Part shown: positions 1 to 8,863 of the stretch, piece after piece
How positions within the stretch are numbered: position 1 is the first letter of the stretch
Layout: each line of letters starts with the position of its first letter
Source: Stutzerimonas stutzeri
Lineage (GTDB): Bacteria; Pseudomonadota; Gammaproteobacteria; Pseudomonadales; Pseudomonadaceae
Assembly: GCF_009789555.1 (NCBI RefSeq)
Contig: NZ_CP046902.1
Coordinates: 4,604,001-4,668,000, forward strand
Reading direction: 5' to 3'
Length of the DNA stretch: 64,000 bases
Position numbers and translations under genes: made by a program
The notes under the pieces: model-generated
Seen by the model: only the letters and a program-made list of their open reading frames with translations
Database searches by the model: none
What the model was told of the DNA's origin: nothing

Positions 1-2
1 CC

Positions 3-3000
3 CAGAGCCTGCGCGATCTGGACGGCGATCAGCTGCTGGCCAGTGGCAAAAAGCGGGAGTTCAAGGAACTGCTCGAAACCAGGCTCGGCCTGACCCTGCC
101 GCAGTTCACCCGTGCCGTGCTGCTGGCGCAGAGTGAGTTCTCCGCCTTTCTCAAGGCCGACGACAACGACCGCGGTACGCTGCTTGAAAAACTCACCGAC
201 ACCGGACTCTACAGCCGTCTCGGCCAAGCGGCCTTCGACGCGGCCAAGCGCGCCCGCGAAACGCTCACGACGCTGCAGCAGCAGGCAGGCGGCGTGCAGC
301 CGCTGGAACCCGAGACGCGTGAAGCGCTGCAAGCGCAACACCTGGAGCAACAAGCCGAACTCAAAGCCCTCCAGCAACAACTCGACGCGCTCAAGCAACA
401 GCGCCAGTGGCTGCAGGATCTTTCGCGGCTACAAGGCGAGCATGACAGCGCCCGGCAGCAGCTCGCCCAGGCCGAAACCGAGCAGCAAGGTCTTGCCGAT
501 GCCCGTCGTATTCTCGGGCTGTTCGAACGCCTGGCACCGCAGCGTCATCGCTTCATGCGCGAAAGGGAGCTGGCGCCGCTTCTGGCCAAAATCGACGAAA
601 CCCTGGACCGCCATCAGCGCGAGCATGCCGAGGTGCAACAGCGACTCGACGGACTCGAACAGACCTGCCGTGCCGCCAGCGAGACCCTGGAAGAGGCCGA
701 ACTGAAACGTAAGGCAGCCGAACCGGCGCTGGCCCAGGCACGTCGCGAAGAAGACCGCCTGAGCCAGCTCGACCAGGATCGGCGCGAGGCCGGCGAACAC
801 GCCGCACAGGCCGAAATGGCTTGTGAGGCAGGCGAAGTAAGGCTCGCACACCTGCGCCAGGAACAGGAACGGACCACCGCGCAGCTCGGCACCTTGAACG
901 AACAGCTCGCCGTCAGCGCCCAACTCCAGCCCCTGTGTGAAGCCTGGAGCGGCTATCGACCCCGCTTGCAACAGGCCGTGCAGATAGCGGCCCGCCTGAA
1001 GCAGGGCCGGCAGGAGTTGCTGGCCCTTGAAGCCGCCGCTACCGCCGCCGAAACAGCGCAGAGCGCGGCGCGCCAGGCGCTCGATGAGCTACACAGGCAG
1101 ATTGGCAGCGACGCAGGCGTAGGCGATCAACTGGCGCAACTCGCCACGCAACTGGACGCGTGGCGCGAGGCCGAAGGCGAATGGGCAAGCCTGCATCACC
1201 TGTGGCTGCGGCAGCAGCAGTTGTCGTCTCAACACCGTGCCTTGCAGGAAGAACAGCGCCGCCAGCAGCGCGAACTCGACGCACTGACCCAGGCCGGCAA
1301 GCTCGCGCGTACCGAGCGCGACGACGCGCAGAAAGCGTTTGACGTGGTGCAGGCACTGCTGGAGCGCCAACGCCTGGCCCGCAGCGCAGACGTCGCGGCC
1401 TTGCGCGCGGCGCTGGTGCCGGGCGAACCGTGCAGCGTCTGCGGCAGCGCCGAACACCCCTGGCACGACGGCAAGTTGCTGGCGACCCTTGAGCAACATG
1501 ACGAGCAGGAATCCGAGCAGGCGCGGCTGACACTCCGGGCGCACGACGAGCGGCTCCAGGCCCTGCGCGACCAGCACATCGCGCTGGCCACGAGCATCAA
1601 GCAGGGGACGCAGCGGCACGCGGAAATCACCGAGGAACTGGACAGGCTGGCCCCGCAGCTGATGGCGCTATCCGCCTACACCGAGCTGCTGCAGCAATCG
1701 GAAACGGACCGCCAACCGTGGCTCGACAGTCGGATCGTCACGATCAGGGCGGACATCGCCACCGCCAAAGCCCGTCAACAAGAGCTGCTCGCCCTGCAGC
1801 AGCGCGGCGAGGCACTGCACACGGCCTGGCAACGCGCGCGGGAGATGTGCAGCGAGGCCAACCAGGCACTGGTCGCCCACGTTGGCGCTATCACACGCGA
1901 CGAGGCGCATCTGGACGATGAGCTGGCCGAGTTTTCCCGTTTGCTGCCACCCTCGCTCCTTACCCGTTGGCGCGAGGCGCCTGCCGAGACCTTCATGCAG
2001 CTGGACGGCCAGATCGAGACGCGGCGCCAGCAGATCGACCAGCGAACGGCCCTGGCCGAAGAACAGCAGCGGCGCCAGGCAGCACAGGAACGCGAGCAGT
2101 TGCAGCAGCAGCATCGCCTCGAGCAGCGCAAGGCCTGCGCCGTCCGCCTCACCGAACTGCAAACCCGTGAACAGGCTTGTCGCCAGAGCCTGCGGGCAAG
2201 CCTGGGTGTGCAGCCCAGTGCTCAGGCCTGGCAACGGCAGCTCGACAGTGCGATTGAAGCGGCGCGCCAGCAGCAGGCCGATGTCGACCGGCAGTTGAAT
2301 GAGGCCCGGGTTGCGCTGACCCACCTTGCCAGCGAATACGCGAACTGCCGCCAGCGTCGTGACGAGTGGCGGGCCGAGCGCGAATCGCTGAGCAGCGAGC
2401 TTGCGAGATGGCGCGATGAACACCCGGACCTTGACGACGCGACACTCGCTCAGCTGTTGCAGCTCGACGACAGCCTGTTGGCCGAGGCGCGCCAACGTCT
2501 GCAGGATAACGCCGAAGATCTGGCCCGCAGCCGCGAGCGTCTGGAAGGTTGTCAGCAGCGCCTCGCGGCCCACCAGGCGCAGTACGCCGAAACGATGGAC
2601 GCCGAAGGGCTCGAGCACCGCTATAACGAGCAACTGTCCGTTTGTAGCCTGGTCGAGCAGCGCTGCGCCGAGACCCGCGCCGCATTGCTCGACGATGATC
2701 GCCGCCGCCATCAGAGCCAGGCACTGCTACAGCAGATCGCGGCGGCATCGGCCGAGAGCCAGCGTTGGGGCCGCATCGCCGCACTGATCGGCTCCAGCGA
2801 TGGAGGTGCTTTCCGCAAGATCGCGCAAGCCTACAACCTGGATTTGCTGGTGCAACATGCCAATGTGCAACTGCGCCAACTGGCCAGACGATACCGGCTC
2901 AGGCGCGGCGGCAGCGCGCTGGGGCTGTTGGTGATGGACACCGAGATGGGTGACGAGCTGCGCTCCGTGCACTCGTTGTCCGGCGGCGAAACATTCCTCG

Positions 3001-3266
3001 TGTCCCTGGCGCTGGCGCTGGGCCTGGCCTCGATGGCGTCGAGCAAGCTGAAGATCGAATCGCTGTTCATCGACGAAGGGTTTGGCAGTCTCGACCCCGA
3101 ATCGCTGCAGATCGCCATGGATGCGCTGGACTCACTGCAAGCCCAGGGGCGCAAGGTCGCTGTCATTTCGCACGTCGCGGAAATGCACGAGCGGATTCCC
3201 GTGCAGATTCAGGTGCAGCGGCAGGGCAACGGCCAGAGCGGCGTGCGGATAACCGGGGGTAGCTGA
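3..3266 (+). CDS. sbcC: Exonuclease SbcC, 5' end cut by window edge
   Basis: This is the ATPase subunit of the SbcCD (Mre11-Rad50-like) nuclease, which trims hairpins and DNA ends in the cytoplasm. The frame is open from base 3, so the N-terminal Walker A region lies outside the window and about 1,087 residues are visible. Two long Gln/Glu/Arg/Ala-rich coiled-coil arms flank a zinc hook with a CSVC motif at 1431-1442. The C-terminal ABC half has the signature LSGGE near base 2975 followed by the Walker B/D-loop LFIDEGFGSLD. That order (coil, hook, coil, ABC half) is the SbcC/Rad50 layout. sbcD is expected just upstream, outside the window. The next gene is convergent. Confidence 0.95.
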   Translation, partial: QSLRDLDGDQLLASGKKREFKELLETRLGLTLPQFTRAVLLAQSEFSAFLKADDNDRGTLLEKLTDTGLYSRLGQAAFDAAKRARETLTTLQQQAGGVQPLEPETREALQAQHLEQQAELKALQQQLDALKQQRQWLQDLSRLQGEHDSARQQLAQAETEQQGLADARRILGLFERLAPQRHRFMRERELAPLLAKIDETLDRHQREHAEVQQRLDGLEQTCRAASETLEEAELKRKAAEPALAQARREEDRLSQLDQDRREAGEHAAQAEMACEAGEVRLAHLRQEQERTTAQLGTLNEQLAVSAQLQPLCEAWSGYRPRLQQAVQIAARLKQGRQELLALEAAATAAETAQSAARQALDELHRQIGSDAGVGDQLAQLATQLDAWREAEGEWASLHHLWLRQQQLSSQHRALQEEQRRQQRELDALTQAGKLARTERDDAQKAFDVVQALLERQRLARSADVAALRAALVPGEPCSVCGSAEHPWHDGKLLATLEQHDEQESEQARLTLRAHDERLQALRDQHIALATSIKQGTQRHAEITEELDRLAPQLMALSAYTELLQQSETDRQPWLDSRIVTIRADIATAKARQQELLALQQRGEALHTAWQRAREMCSEANQALVAHVGAITRDEAHLDDELAEFSRLLPPSLLTRWREAPAETFMQLDGQIETRRQQIDQRTALAEEQQRRQAAQEREQLQQQHRLEQRKACAVRLTELQTREQACRQSLRASLGVQPSAQAWQRQLDSAIEAARQQQADVDRQLNEARVALTHLASEYANCRQRRDEWRAERESLSSELARWRDEHPDLDDATLAQLLQLDDSLLAEARQRLQDNAEDLARSRERLEGCQQRLAAHQAQYAETMDAEGLEHRYNEQLSVCSLVEQRCAETRAALLDDDRRRHQSQALLQQIAAASAESQRWGRIAALIGSSDGGAFRKIAQAYNLDLLVQHANVQLRQLARRYRLRRGGSALGLLVMDTEMGDELRSVHSLSGGETFLVSLALALGLASMASSKLKIESLFIDEGFGSLDPESLQIAMDALDSLQAQGRKVAVISHVAEMHERIPVQIQVQRQGNGQSGVRITGGS

Positions 3267-3320
3267 GCGGCCCGCCGTAGGCGAAGCCGCTCATTGAGAG
3301 GCGTGCAGTCGCCCCTGCGC

Positions 3321-3851
3321 TTAACGCGCCAGCGGCAACATGCCCTTGAGCACGTCATCGCGGCGTACGTAATGATGCCAGAGCGCGATGGCGGTATGGC
3401 CGAGGATCATCGTGAAGAGTACGTACTGACCGACGATGTGTACGTCTTTTGCCACACCCCGGATACCGGACGACAACGGCAGCGGCCCGATCTCCACCAG
3501 CCAGAACAGGTTGAACGGCTTGCTGCCGAACAGCAGGCCGGAGATCGGCATGACCAGCAGCAACAGGTACAACAGCCCGTGCCCGGCAGCGGCGGCGAGC
3601 TGCTGCGAGCGAGATTGCTGAGCGCCGAGTTGGCGCGTGGGCACCTTGCGGCCGCGATAGGCCAGGCGCAGCACGGTCAACAACAACACGACGATGCCAA
3701 GCGACTTGTGCAGGGTAAACACATTGCCCTTGCCGCCAAGCAGCGACGCAAAGAAATCACTGCCATAGGGCAGCACAACGATTGTCAGCACCAGCAGCGC
3801 GGTGAGCCAGTGGAATGCGATTTGTGCGGGAGCGAAACGTGCAGTTGTCAT
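3321..3851 (-). CDS. Cytochrome b561 family membrane protein
   Basis: A 176-residue inner-membrane dihaem cytochrome b of the CybB/YodB type, expected to pass electrons from the quinol pool. It has four hydrophobic segments. Histidines suited to haem ligation lie within or beside them: H14 (IAFHW), H48 (TLHKS), H91 (AGHGL), H138 (DVHIV) and H152. Length fits the family. It is convergent with sbcC and stands alone, and its physiological partner cannot be read from context. Confidence 0.85.
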   Translation of the reverse strand: MTTARFAPAQIAFHWLTALLVLTIVVLPYGSDFFASLLGGKGNVFTLHKSLGIVVLLLTVLRLAYRGRKVPTRQLGAQQSRSQQLAAAAGHGLLYLLLLVMPISGLLFGSKPFNLFWLVEIGPLPLSSGIRGVAKDVHIVGQYVLFTMILGHTAIALWHHYVRRDDVLKGMLPLAR

Positions 3852-4161
3852 CCAGACCTCGTCTTATCAGGCGCATCATGGCGCGACCGGCAACATAAAC
3901 GATTTCGCCAGGATCGCGCAAAGGCCCGTGCCAGAGCGGTTTGTCCGATGTGAAGCGCACCTCACGCCGCGCAGATAGAAGCGAAACCGGCGAACGCCGC
4001 TCGTGACGCCGCCGCCAGGTTCCGCGCGAGGTAGGATGTAGCGGGCCCAACGCTTGTGGCGGTGTGCCTGCTGCGACAACAAGTCATCGCCAGCCCTGCC
4101 AGCATACGAACCCAAGCTTTCAGCAAACTGTCGATAGCCTATATCCCGCCGGGCCTGTCGC
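3852..4161. other. Gene-free interval of about 310 bases
   Basis: This separates the divergent cytochrome b561 and dioxygenase genes. It should hold both promoters, but I see no convincing -35/-10 pair, operator or hairpin with a T-run. The overlapping minus-strand frame (to 4202) has no recognisable protein features. Confidence 0.4.
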
Positions 4162-4923
4162 ATGCCACGCACCCATACCGAGACCGACGCGCTGCGCCTC
4201 ATGCATGAGCAAGGCTACGTGCTGCTACGCAATATCCTGCAGCCGAAGCGGATCGATGAGCTGCGCTTGGCCATCGACCAGCTCGAGCCGATCCATTGGG
4301 ATTACCAGGGCCTGGTGGACGACCATTACAAGTGTGTGTTCAATCGCGACCCGTTCTGGTTGCCGTTCCTCGACCTGCCGGGCGTCATCGAACTGGCCGA
4401 AGCCTGCCTCGGTGCGGACTGCCACGTGATCGGCCAGACCGCTTGGCGCAGCCACCCTGGCTTTGTCGGCGGCGACCTGCATCTGGATTACCTGGCGATG
4501 GAACTGCCGGAGGCGCTGCTGGCCGACCCAGCCTTCATACTGCCCATGCAGGTCTGCACGGCGCATATTCATCTCGACCGTATCGATGCCGACCTCTGCC
4601 CTACGCAGGTCCTTGCCGGCAGCCACCGCGCCGGACGGCCGCCGCGTCCGGGTGAAACCCAGTGGCATGGCCGCGCGCCGGAGCCGGTGCTCTGCGACGC
4701 CGGCGACGTCCTGATGTTTCGTAGCGATCTCTGGCACGCGGGCAGTCGTAATCGCACCACCGACCGCAGCCGATATCTCCTGCAGGTGCACTACGGCAGG
4801 CGCATGGTGGCCCAGAAGTTTTCGCCCTACCTGCGGTGGCATTTCAATCCCGAGGTGATAACGGCGGCCACGCCGAGGCAACGACGACTGCTGGGTGACC
4901 ATGAGGCGTCGGAATACGACTGA
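4162..4923 (+). CDS. Phytanoyl-CoA dioxygenase (PhyH) family oxygenase
   Basis: A 253-residue Fe(II)/2-oxoglutarate-dependent dioxygenase-like protein. The N-terminus has the family's entry motif (EQGYVLLRN, about residues 16-24). The iron triad is readable as H107-L-D109 (DLHLDY) and distal H192 (LWHAGSRNRT), with R204 or a nearby arginine likely binding 2-oxoglutarate. The substrate is unknown; relatives hydroxylate small metabolites or modify natural products. No strong Shine-Dalgarno precedes the ATG at 4162, so the ATG at 4201 is an alternative start. Cyanase follows 91 bases downstream on the same strand, but the gap does not prove an operon. Confidence 0.75.
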   Translation: MPRTHTETDALRLMHEQGYVLLRNILQPKRIDELRLAIDQLEPIHWDYQGLVDDHYKCVFNRDPFWLPFLDLPGVIELAEACLGADCHVIGQTAWRSHPGFVGGDLHLDYLAMELPEALLADPAFILPMQVCTAHIHLDRIDADLCPTQVLAGSHRAGRPPRPGETQWHGRAPEPVLCDAGDVLMFRSDLWHAGSRNRTTDRSRYLLQVHYGRRMVAQKFSPYLRWHFNPEVITAATPRQRRLLGDHEASEYD

Positions 4924-5014
4924 CACTCTCGAACTCCGCTGGCACAGCTTCTGCAAGAACGGGCAAACCGACCGCCACGCGCGATCTGCCAGCCCGCCTC
5001 GAGAGGTAACGCCC

Positions 5015-5464
5015 ATGATTTCCTGCCGCAGCCAAGTCACCCAGATGATCGTGTCCGCCAAGGTCAGCAAAAAACTCAGCTGGGGCGATATTGCGGGGTC
5101 CATCGGCATGTCGAAGGAGTGGACGACGGCCGGCTGCCTGGGTCAGATGGCATTCGACAAAACGCAGGCGGAAACACTCGGCAAGCTGTTCGAGCTACCG
5201 GATGAGGCTGTCGCGTGGTTGCAGATCGTGCCCTATAAAGGGTCACTGCCCACCACTGTGCCCACCGATCCGCTGATCTACCGGTGGTATGAGCTGGTCA
5301 ATGTGTATGGCAGCACGATCAAGGAGCTGATCCACGAGGAGTTTGGTGACGGCATCATGAGCGCCATCGACTTCTCCATGAGTATCCAGCGTCAAGCGGA
5401 CCCCAAGGGTGACCGCGTCAACGTGGTGCTCTCCGGCAAGTTTCTGCCCTATAAAAGCTACTGA
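5015..5464 (+). CDS. cynS: Cyanate hydratase (cyanase)
   Basis: Converts cyanate plus bicarbonate to ammonia and CO2, giving cyanate detoxification and nitrogen supply; the enzyme is a cytoplasmic decamer. The start at 5015 gives 149 residues, within the family range, with GAGAGG upstream. The catalytic residues known from E. coli CynS are present: R90 and E93 in YRWYE, and S116 in GIMSAI. The N-terminal half carries the helix-turn-helix-like dimerisation domain and the C-terminus ends in GKFLPYKSY, as expected. There is no carbonic anhydrase (cynT) or transporter gene beside it, unlike the E. coli cynTSX arrangement. Confidence 0.97.
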   Translation: MISCRSQVTQMIVSAKVSKKLSWGDIAGSIGMSKEWTTAGCLGQMAFDKTQAETLGKLFELPDEAVAWLQIVPYKGSLPTTVPTDPLIYRWYELVNVYGSTIKELIHEEFGDGIMSAIDFSMSIQRQADPKGDRVNVVLSGKFLPYKSY

Positions 5465-5469
5465 AGCGC

Positions 5470-6021
5470 TCAGCGCGAGCGGATTTCGCCGCGCGCCAGA
5501 TTCTCGACCTTGTTGCCCAGCGGGTCGCTCGCGTCAAGATCGGCACCGCGTTCACGAAGTGCTTCGAGCAAGGCTTCGCGCTGGAACAGCGCGGCATACA
5601 TCGCCGGCGTCTGGCCAGCATTGTTGCGCTGGTCAGGATCGCATTCAGTGGCCAACAGGCGTTTGGCGATGCGCAGCTCACCCTTGAAGATGGCGCCCAT
5701 CAGGGCCGTGTTGCCCCGTTTGTCCTCGGCACATGCATCCGCGCCGCCCACGATCAGCTGTTCGACCGTCTCGGCATGACCGTTGTAGGCCGCCAGGATC
5801 AGGGCCGTATAGCCCTTTTCATCGGCGGTATTCAGGTCGTAACCGGCCTGAATGAATTCAGCGAGCATCTCGTTATCGCCGCGACGGGCAGCCTGGAAGA
5901 AATAGTCACGCAGTTGGCTCTGAACCTGCTCACCATCACCGGCCTGAGCCGGCGCTTGCGAAGCCGCGAAGGCGTGGCCGCTACCCAGCAGCATCGCAGC
6001 CATGAGGAAAAGGCGTTTCAT
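5470..6021 (-). CDS. ankB: Periplasmic ankyrin-repeat protein, AnkB-like
   Basis: A 183-residue protein with a signal peptide (MKRLFLMAAMLLGSGHAFA, cut about residue 19) and about four ankyrin repeats (for example GYTALILAAYNGHAETVEQLI and GNTALMGAIFKGELRIAKRLL). It lies 77 bases downstream of the catalase gene on the same strand. In Pseudomonas aeruginosa the katB-ankB pair is co-transcribed and AnkB supports KatB activity in the periplasm, and the same pairing is seen here. The symbol rests on that context plus the exported ankyrin architecture. Its 3' end nearly abuts the convergent cynS stop. Confidence 0.85.
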   Translation of the reverse strand: MKRLFLMAAMLLGSGHAFAASQAPAQAGDGEQVQSQLRDYFFQAARRGDNEMLAEFIQAGYDLNTADEKGYTALILAAYNGHAETVEQLIVGGADACAEDKRGNTALMGAIFKGELRIAKRLLATECDPDQRNNAGQTPAMYAALFQREALLEALRERGADLDASDPLGNKVENLARGEIRSR

Positions 6022-6098
6022 GTTCTGCTCCTGAAAGGTAATGACCCGAGCGATACTCGGGTCGCTGGGCCGCCGGGGACAGCAGCGGCCCGCTGTTA

Positions 6099-7643
6099 TC
6101 AGTCCTGCAGGTCGGCGGCCAGCGCCTTGACCCGCTTGAGATCGGACTTCGCGACCTTGGTTAGGCCCTCGCCATACTCGGCATCGGCCTTGTAGAAGAA
6201 CGACAGCAAGTGATAACGCGCCTCTTCATCGGTCTTTGCCAGCTCGCCACCCAAGGTATTGATCAGGTCCATCTGCTCTTTCTTGGTGAAGGAACGATAC
6301 AGCTCACCGGTCTGCTTGAAGTTCTGCTCACGGTGGATCGGTGCCTGCTGGGTCGTCCCGGAAAGTGGCAACTGGCTGTATAGGCCACGCTCATTTTCCT
6401 CACGGTTCATGCGACGGCTTGGCTGGTAGTTGACGCTTGTAGTGGTGTGACCGGCGTTCAACTGACCATTCTGGTTACCGTTGCTTACCTCGACGTGCGG
6501 CTTGTTGATCGGCAGGCTCAGGGCGTTGGCTCCGATTCGATACATCTGCGTATCGGCATAGGAGAACAAGCGACCTTGCAGCAGACGGTCCTCGGACGGC
6601 TCGATGCCGGGCACCAGGTTCGACGGCGCCATGGCGACCTGCTCGGTTTCCTCGAAGACGTTATCCGGATTCTTGTTCAGCACCATGGTGCCGATCTTCT
6701 TCGAGGGAACCAGCTCTTCCGGCCAGATCTTGGTGGCATCCAGCGGATCGAACTCGAACGTTGCCAGCGCTTCAGGCTCCAGGACTTGCAGGTAGAGGTC
6801 CCACTTCGGATAGTCGCCCTTGTCGATGGCGCTGATCAGGTCGCGCGTCATGTGGCTGTAGTCACGCCCCTGGGTTTCCTGAACCTGCTTGGGATCGAGG
6901 TTCTTCACGCCCTGCTGGCTCTTCCAGGCAAACTTCACGTAGCGGTATTCGCCTTCATCGTTGACGAACTTGTAAGCATGTACGCTGCTGCCATCCATGT
7001 AACGGTAGCCGACCGGCGTGCCGTAGTTGGAATAGAGCATGGTCAGAGTACGCGTGGACTCAGGATGGTGAGAGAGGAAATCCATCCGCCGCGTGTCGTC
7101 ATCGAGGTTGGTACGCGGGTCGGTCTTGAAGGCGTGCACCATGTCAGGGAACTTGATGGCGTCACGAATGAAGAACGTCGGGAAGTTGTTGCCGACCAGA
7201 TCCCAGTTGCCTTCTTGAGTGTAGAACTTGGTGGCGAAGCCGCGCGGATCACGCAGTGTTTCCGGCGAGTGGCTATTGTTGGTCACGGAGGAGAAACGCA
7301 CGAACACCGGCGTGGTGGTGCCTTTCTCGAAGACCTTGGCCATGGTCAGATCGGAAATGTCGGCGCTGGCCGTGAACTCGCCATGAGCACCTGTGCCGCG
7401 AGCATGAACGACACGCTCCGGTACGCGCTCACGGTCGAAACGCTGCAGCTTCTGCAGCAATTGCACGTCTTGCAGTACGACCGGGCCATTGGCACCTGCC
7501 GTTTGAGCGTTCTGGTTGTTGCCGACCGGTGCGCCATTGTCGCGGGTCAGCGGAGCGGCATGGGCGGAAAGCGACACCAGGCTTGCGCAAAACACGCTCA
7601 GCAAGGTGCGCGCAGGCAGAGCGCCTGACAGGTAACGATTCAT
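6099..7643 (-). CDS. katB: Periplasmic monofunctional haem catalase KatB
   Basis: Breaks down hydrogen peroxide to water and oxygen. The protein has 514 residues, a small-subunit (clade 3-type) catalase plus an N-terminal export signal ending SLSAHA at about residue 29. Distal haem-pocket residues are H80 (VVHARG) and N153 (LVGNNFPTFF). The proximal ligand is Y362 (RLFSYADTQ). The signal peptide and the downstream ankB partner distinguish it from cytoplasmic KatA-type enzymes. In P. aeruginosa katB is peroxide-induced through OxyR. I could not fit a full four-part OxyR motif in the 184 bases upstream. Confidence 0.95.
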   Translation of the reverse strand: MNRYLSGALPARTLLSVFCASLVSLSAHAAPLTRDNGAPVGNNQNAQTAGANGPVVLQDVQLLQKLQRFDRERVPERVVHARGTGAHGEFTASADISDLTMAKVFEKGTTTPVFVRFSSVTNNSHSPETLRDPRGFATKFYTQEGNWDLVGNNFPTFFIRDAIKFPDMVHAFKTDPRTNLDDDTRRMDFLSHHPESTRTLTMLYSNYGTPVGYRYMDGSSVHAYKFVNDEGEYRYVKFAWKSQQGVKNLDPKQVQETQGRDYSHMTRDLISAIDKGDYPKWDLYLQVLEPEALATFEFDPLDATKIWPEELVPSKKIGTMVLNKNPDNVFEETEQVAMAPSNLVPGIEPSEDRLLQGRLFSYADTQMYRIGANALSLPINKPHVEVSNGNQNGQLNAGHTTTSVNYQPSRRMNREENERGLYSQLPLSGTTQQAPIHREQNFKQTGELYRSFTKKEQMDLINTLGGELAKTDEEARYHLLSFFYKADAEYGEGLTKVAKSDLKRVKALAADLQD

Positions 7644-7827
7644 CTAGTCGTCCTCTTTTCGTTTTTAATTGCGTCTGGAACGCGAGGAGCAGACTAGAGC
7701 GTGGCGTCAGGCTATCGAAATTGAATAAGCGAAGCGGCGCGATAGAGAGATTCTGGTTGCCAACGTTCCACTCTGGAGGTGCCGGCACTTGAGCATCGTC
7801 AACTTATGCGATAAACGCCGCGCGGCA

Positions 7828-8508
7828 TCACGGCAACTGGGTGCCGAGCAGTTGCATGCTGGCCTGCTGCTCTTGCTGCTCGGTCAGCTGCAATTGCGTC
7901 AGATAAGCCGCCAACGACTCTATTTCCGCCTCGGACAGTTTGTCGGCGATGCCCATCATCACCGAACCGGCTCGGCTCGGATCATGGTTGCGGAAACGGT
8001 TCAACGCCTTGCTGATGTACTCAGCGGGTTGGCCTGCCAGCCGAGGCATGGTTTCCCGGCCTTGCGCATGGTTGCCATGACAGCCGGTACAGGTACGTCG
8101 GTACAGCGCTGCTCCGCGCTGGATTTCCAGCGTATCGCCTGCGGCGGTAGCCGGTTTGACCTTCTGCTGGCTGAAATAGACTGCGATATTGACGCGGTCT
8201 TCCAGGGTCAGATTCTCCGCCAACTTCGACATCACGAAGTCGATGCGCTCACCATTGGCGAACTTTTCGAACGAATCGAACAGGTACATCGGGTTCTGCG
8301 CCGCCAGGTTGGGAATGTGCGGACGCTTGCTGTTGCCGTCTTCCCCGTGGCAATACCCACAGAACAACATTCGCTCCTGGCCTGCCGCGTAAGCCTGCTG
8401 ACGCCTCGAGTCATCCCCCATCAGGTAATGGAACTGCTCGAGCGTATCCTTGTTGGCGTGGGCGAAAGGAGCAAGGCAACTGAGCAGGAGAAGGGTGAAT
8501 AAGCGCAT
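7828..8508 (-). CDS. Dihaem c4-type cytochrome c
   Basis: An exported 226-residue electron carrier. The start at 8508 is chosen because it gives a signal peptide (MRLFTLLLLSCLAPFAHA) with GGAG just upstream; the longer upstream frame has no such features. Two haem-attachment motifs are present, CGYCH at residues 50-54 and CTGCH at 140-144, each in a class I cytochrome c lobe with downstream methionines that can be sixth ligands. It resembles cytochrome c4/c5 carriers feeding terminal oxidases, or small dihaem subunits of dehydrogenases. No dehydrogenase gene is adjacent, and katB upstream is in the same orientation. Confidence 0.88.
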   Translation of the reverse strand: MRLFTLLLLSCLAPFAHANKDTLEQFHYLMGDDSRRQQAYAAGQERMLFCGYCHGEDGNSKRPHIPNLAAQNPMYLFDSFEKFANGERIDFVMSKLAENLTLEDRVNIAVYFSQQKVKPATAAGDTLEIQRGAALYRRTCTGCHGNHAQGRETMPRLAGQPAEYISKALNRFRNHDPSRAGSVMMGIADKLSEAEIESLAAYLTQLQLTEQQEQQASMQLLGTQLP

Positions 8509-8863
8509 GGGGACTCCGGCACTGGTGATATTGAGCGCGTGGCAGCCCCGGACTATAGGGATAAAAACAGCCGCGATACTGGCGCAAGTCAATAAAGCCT
8601 CACACCGCGGCGCCATGGCGCTCAGGAGCGGGAATTGCTCCGCATTGTTTTGATCATGCGCGCCGATGCCGTGGATCGGCACGTTCGGGGTCGCCTGCAA
8701 CCAGGGCCCGGCGCCCCGTGGCGCCGGCCCGCCGGACACACTGCGCGCTATTGCCACATTGACCCGCTAAAAAAAAACTGAAGGCAAATGCCATGACAGG
8801 CCACACAGCCGTCTCGTATTCGACTAAAGTAGCGCCCCTTTTCGCCAGCACGAGCCGCGCAAT
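8509..8863. other. Gene-free interval with a GC-rich hairpin
   Basis: About 355 bases between the divergent cytochrome c and thioesterase genes. It must contain both promoters, but none is clear. A strong imperfect inverted repeat lies at 8704-8730: GGGCC(C)GGCGCC, loop CCGT, GGCGCCGGCCC. It has no flanking T-run, so it is not an obvious terminator. Confidence 0.5.

Noticed and set aside
3876..4202. 108-codon minus-strand frame before the dioxygenase gene
   Set aside because: Arg-rich composition, no known features, overlaps a better-supported gene.
6447..7628. Long open frame on the plus strand opposite katB
   Set aside because: It mirrors the high-GC third-position pattern of katB, has no domain or ribosome-binding site, and katB itself is unambiguous.
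7644..7827. Possible OxyR operator before katB
   Set aside because: CTAT and ATAG fragments occur near 7710-7745, but their spacing does not fit the ATAG-N7-CTAT-N7-ATAG-N7-CTAT pattern.
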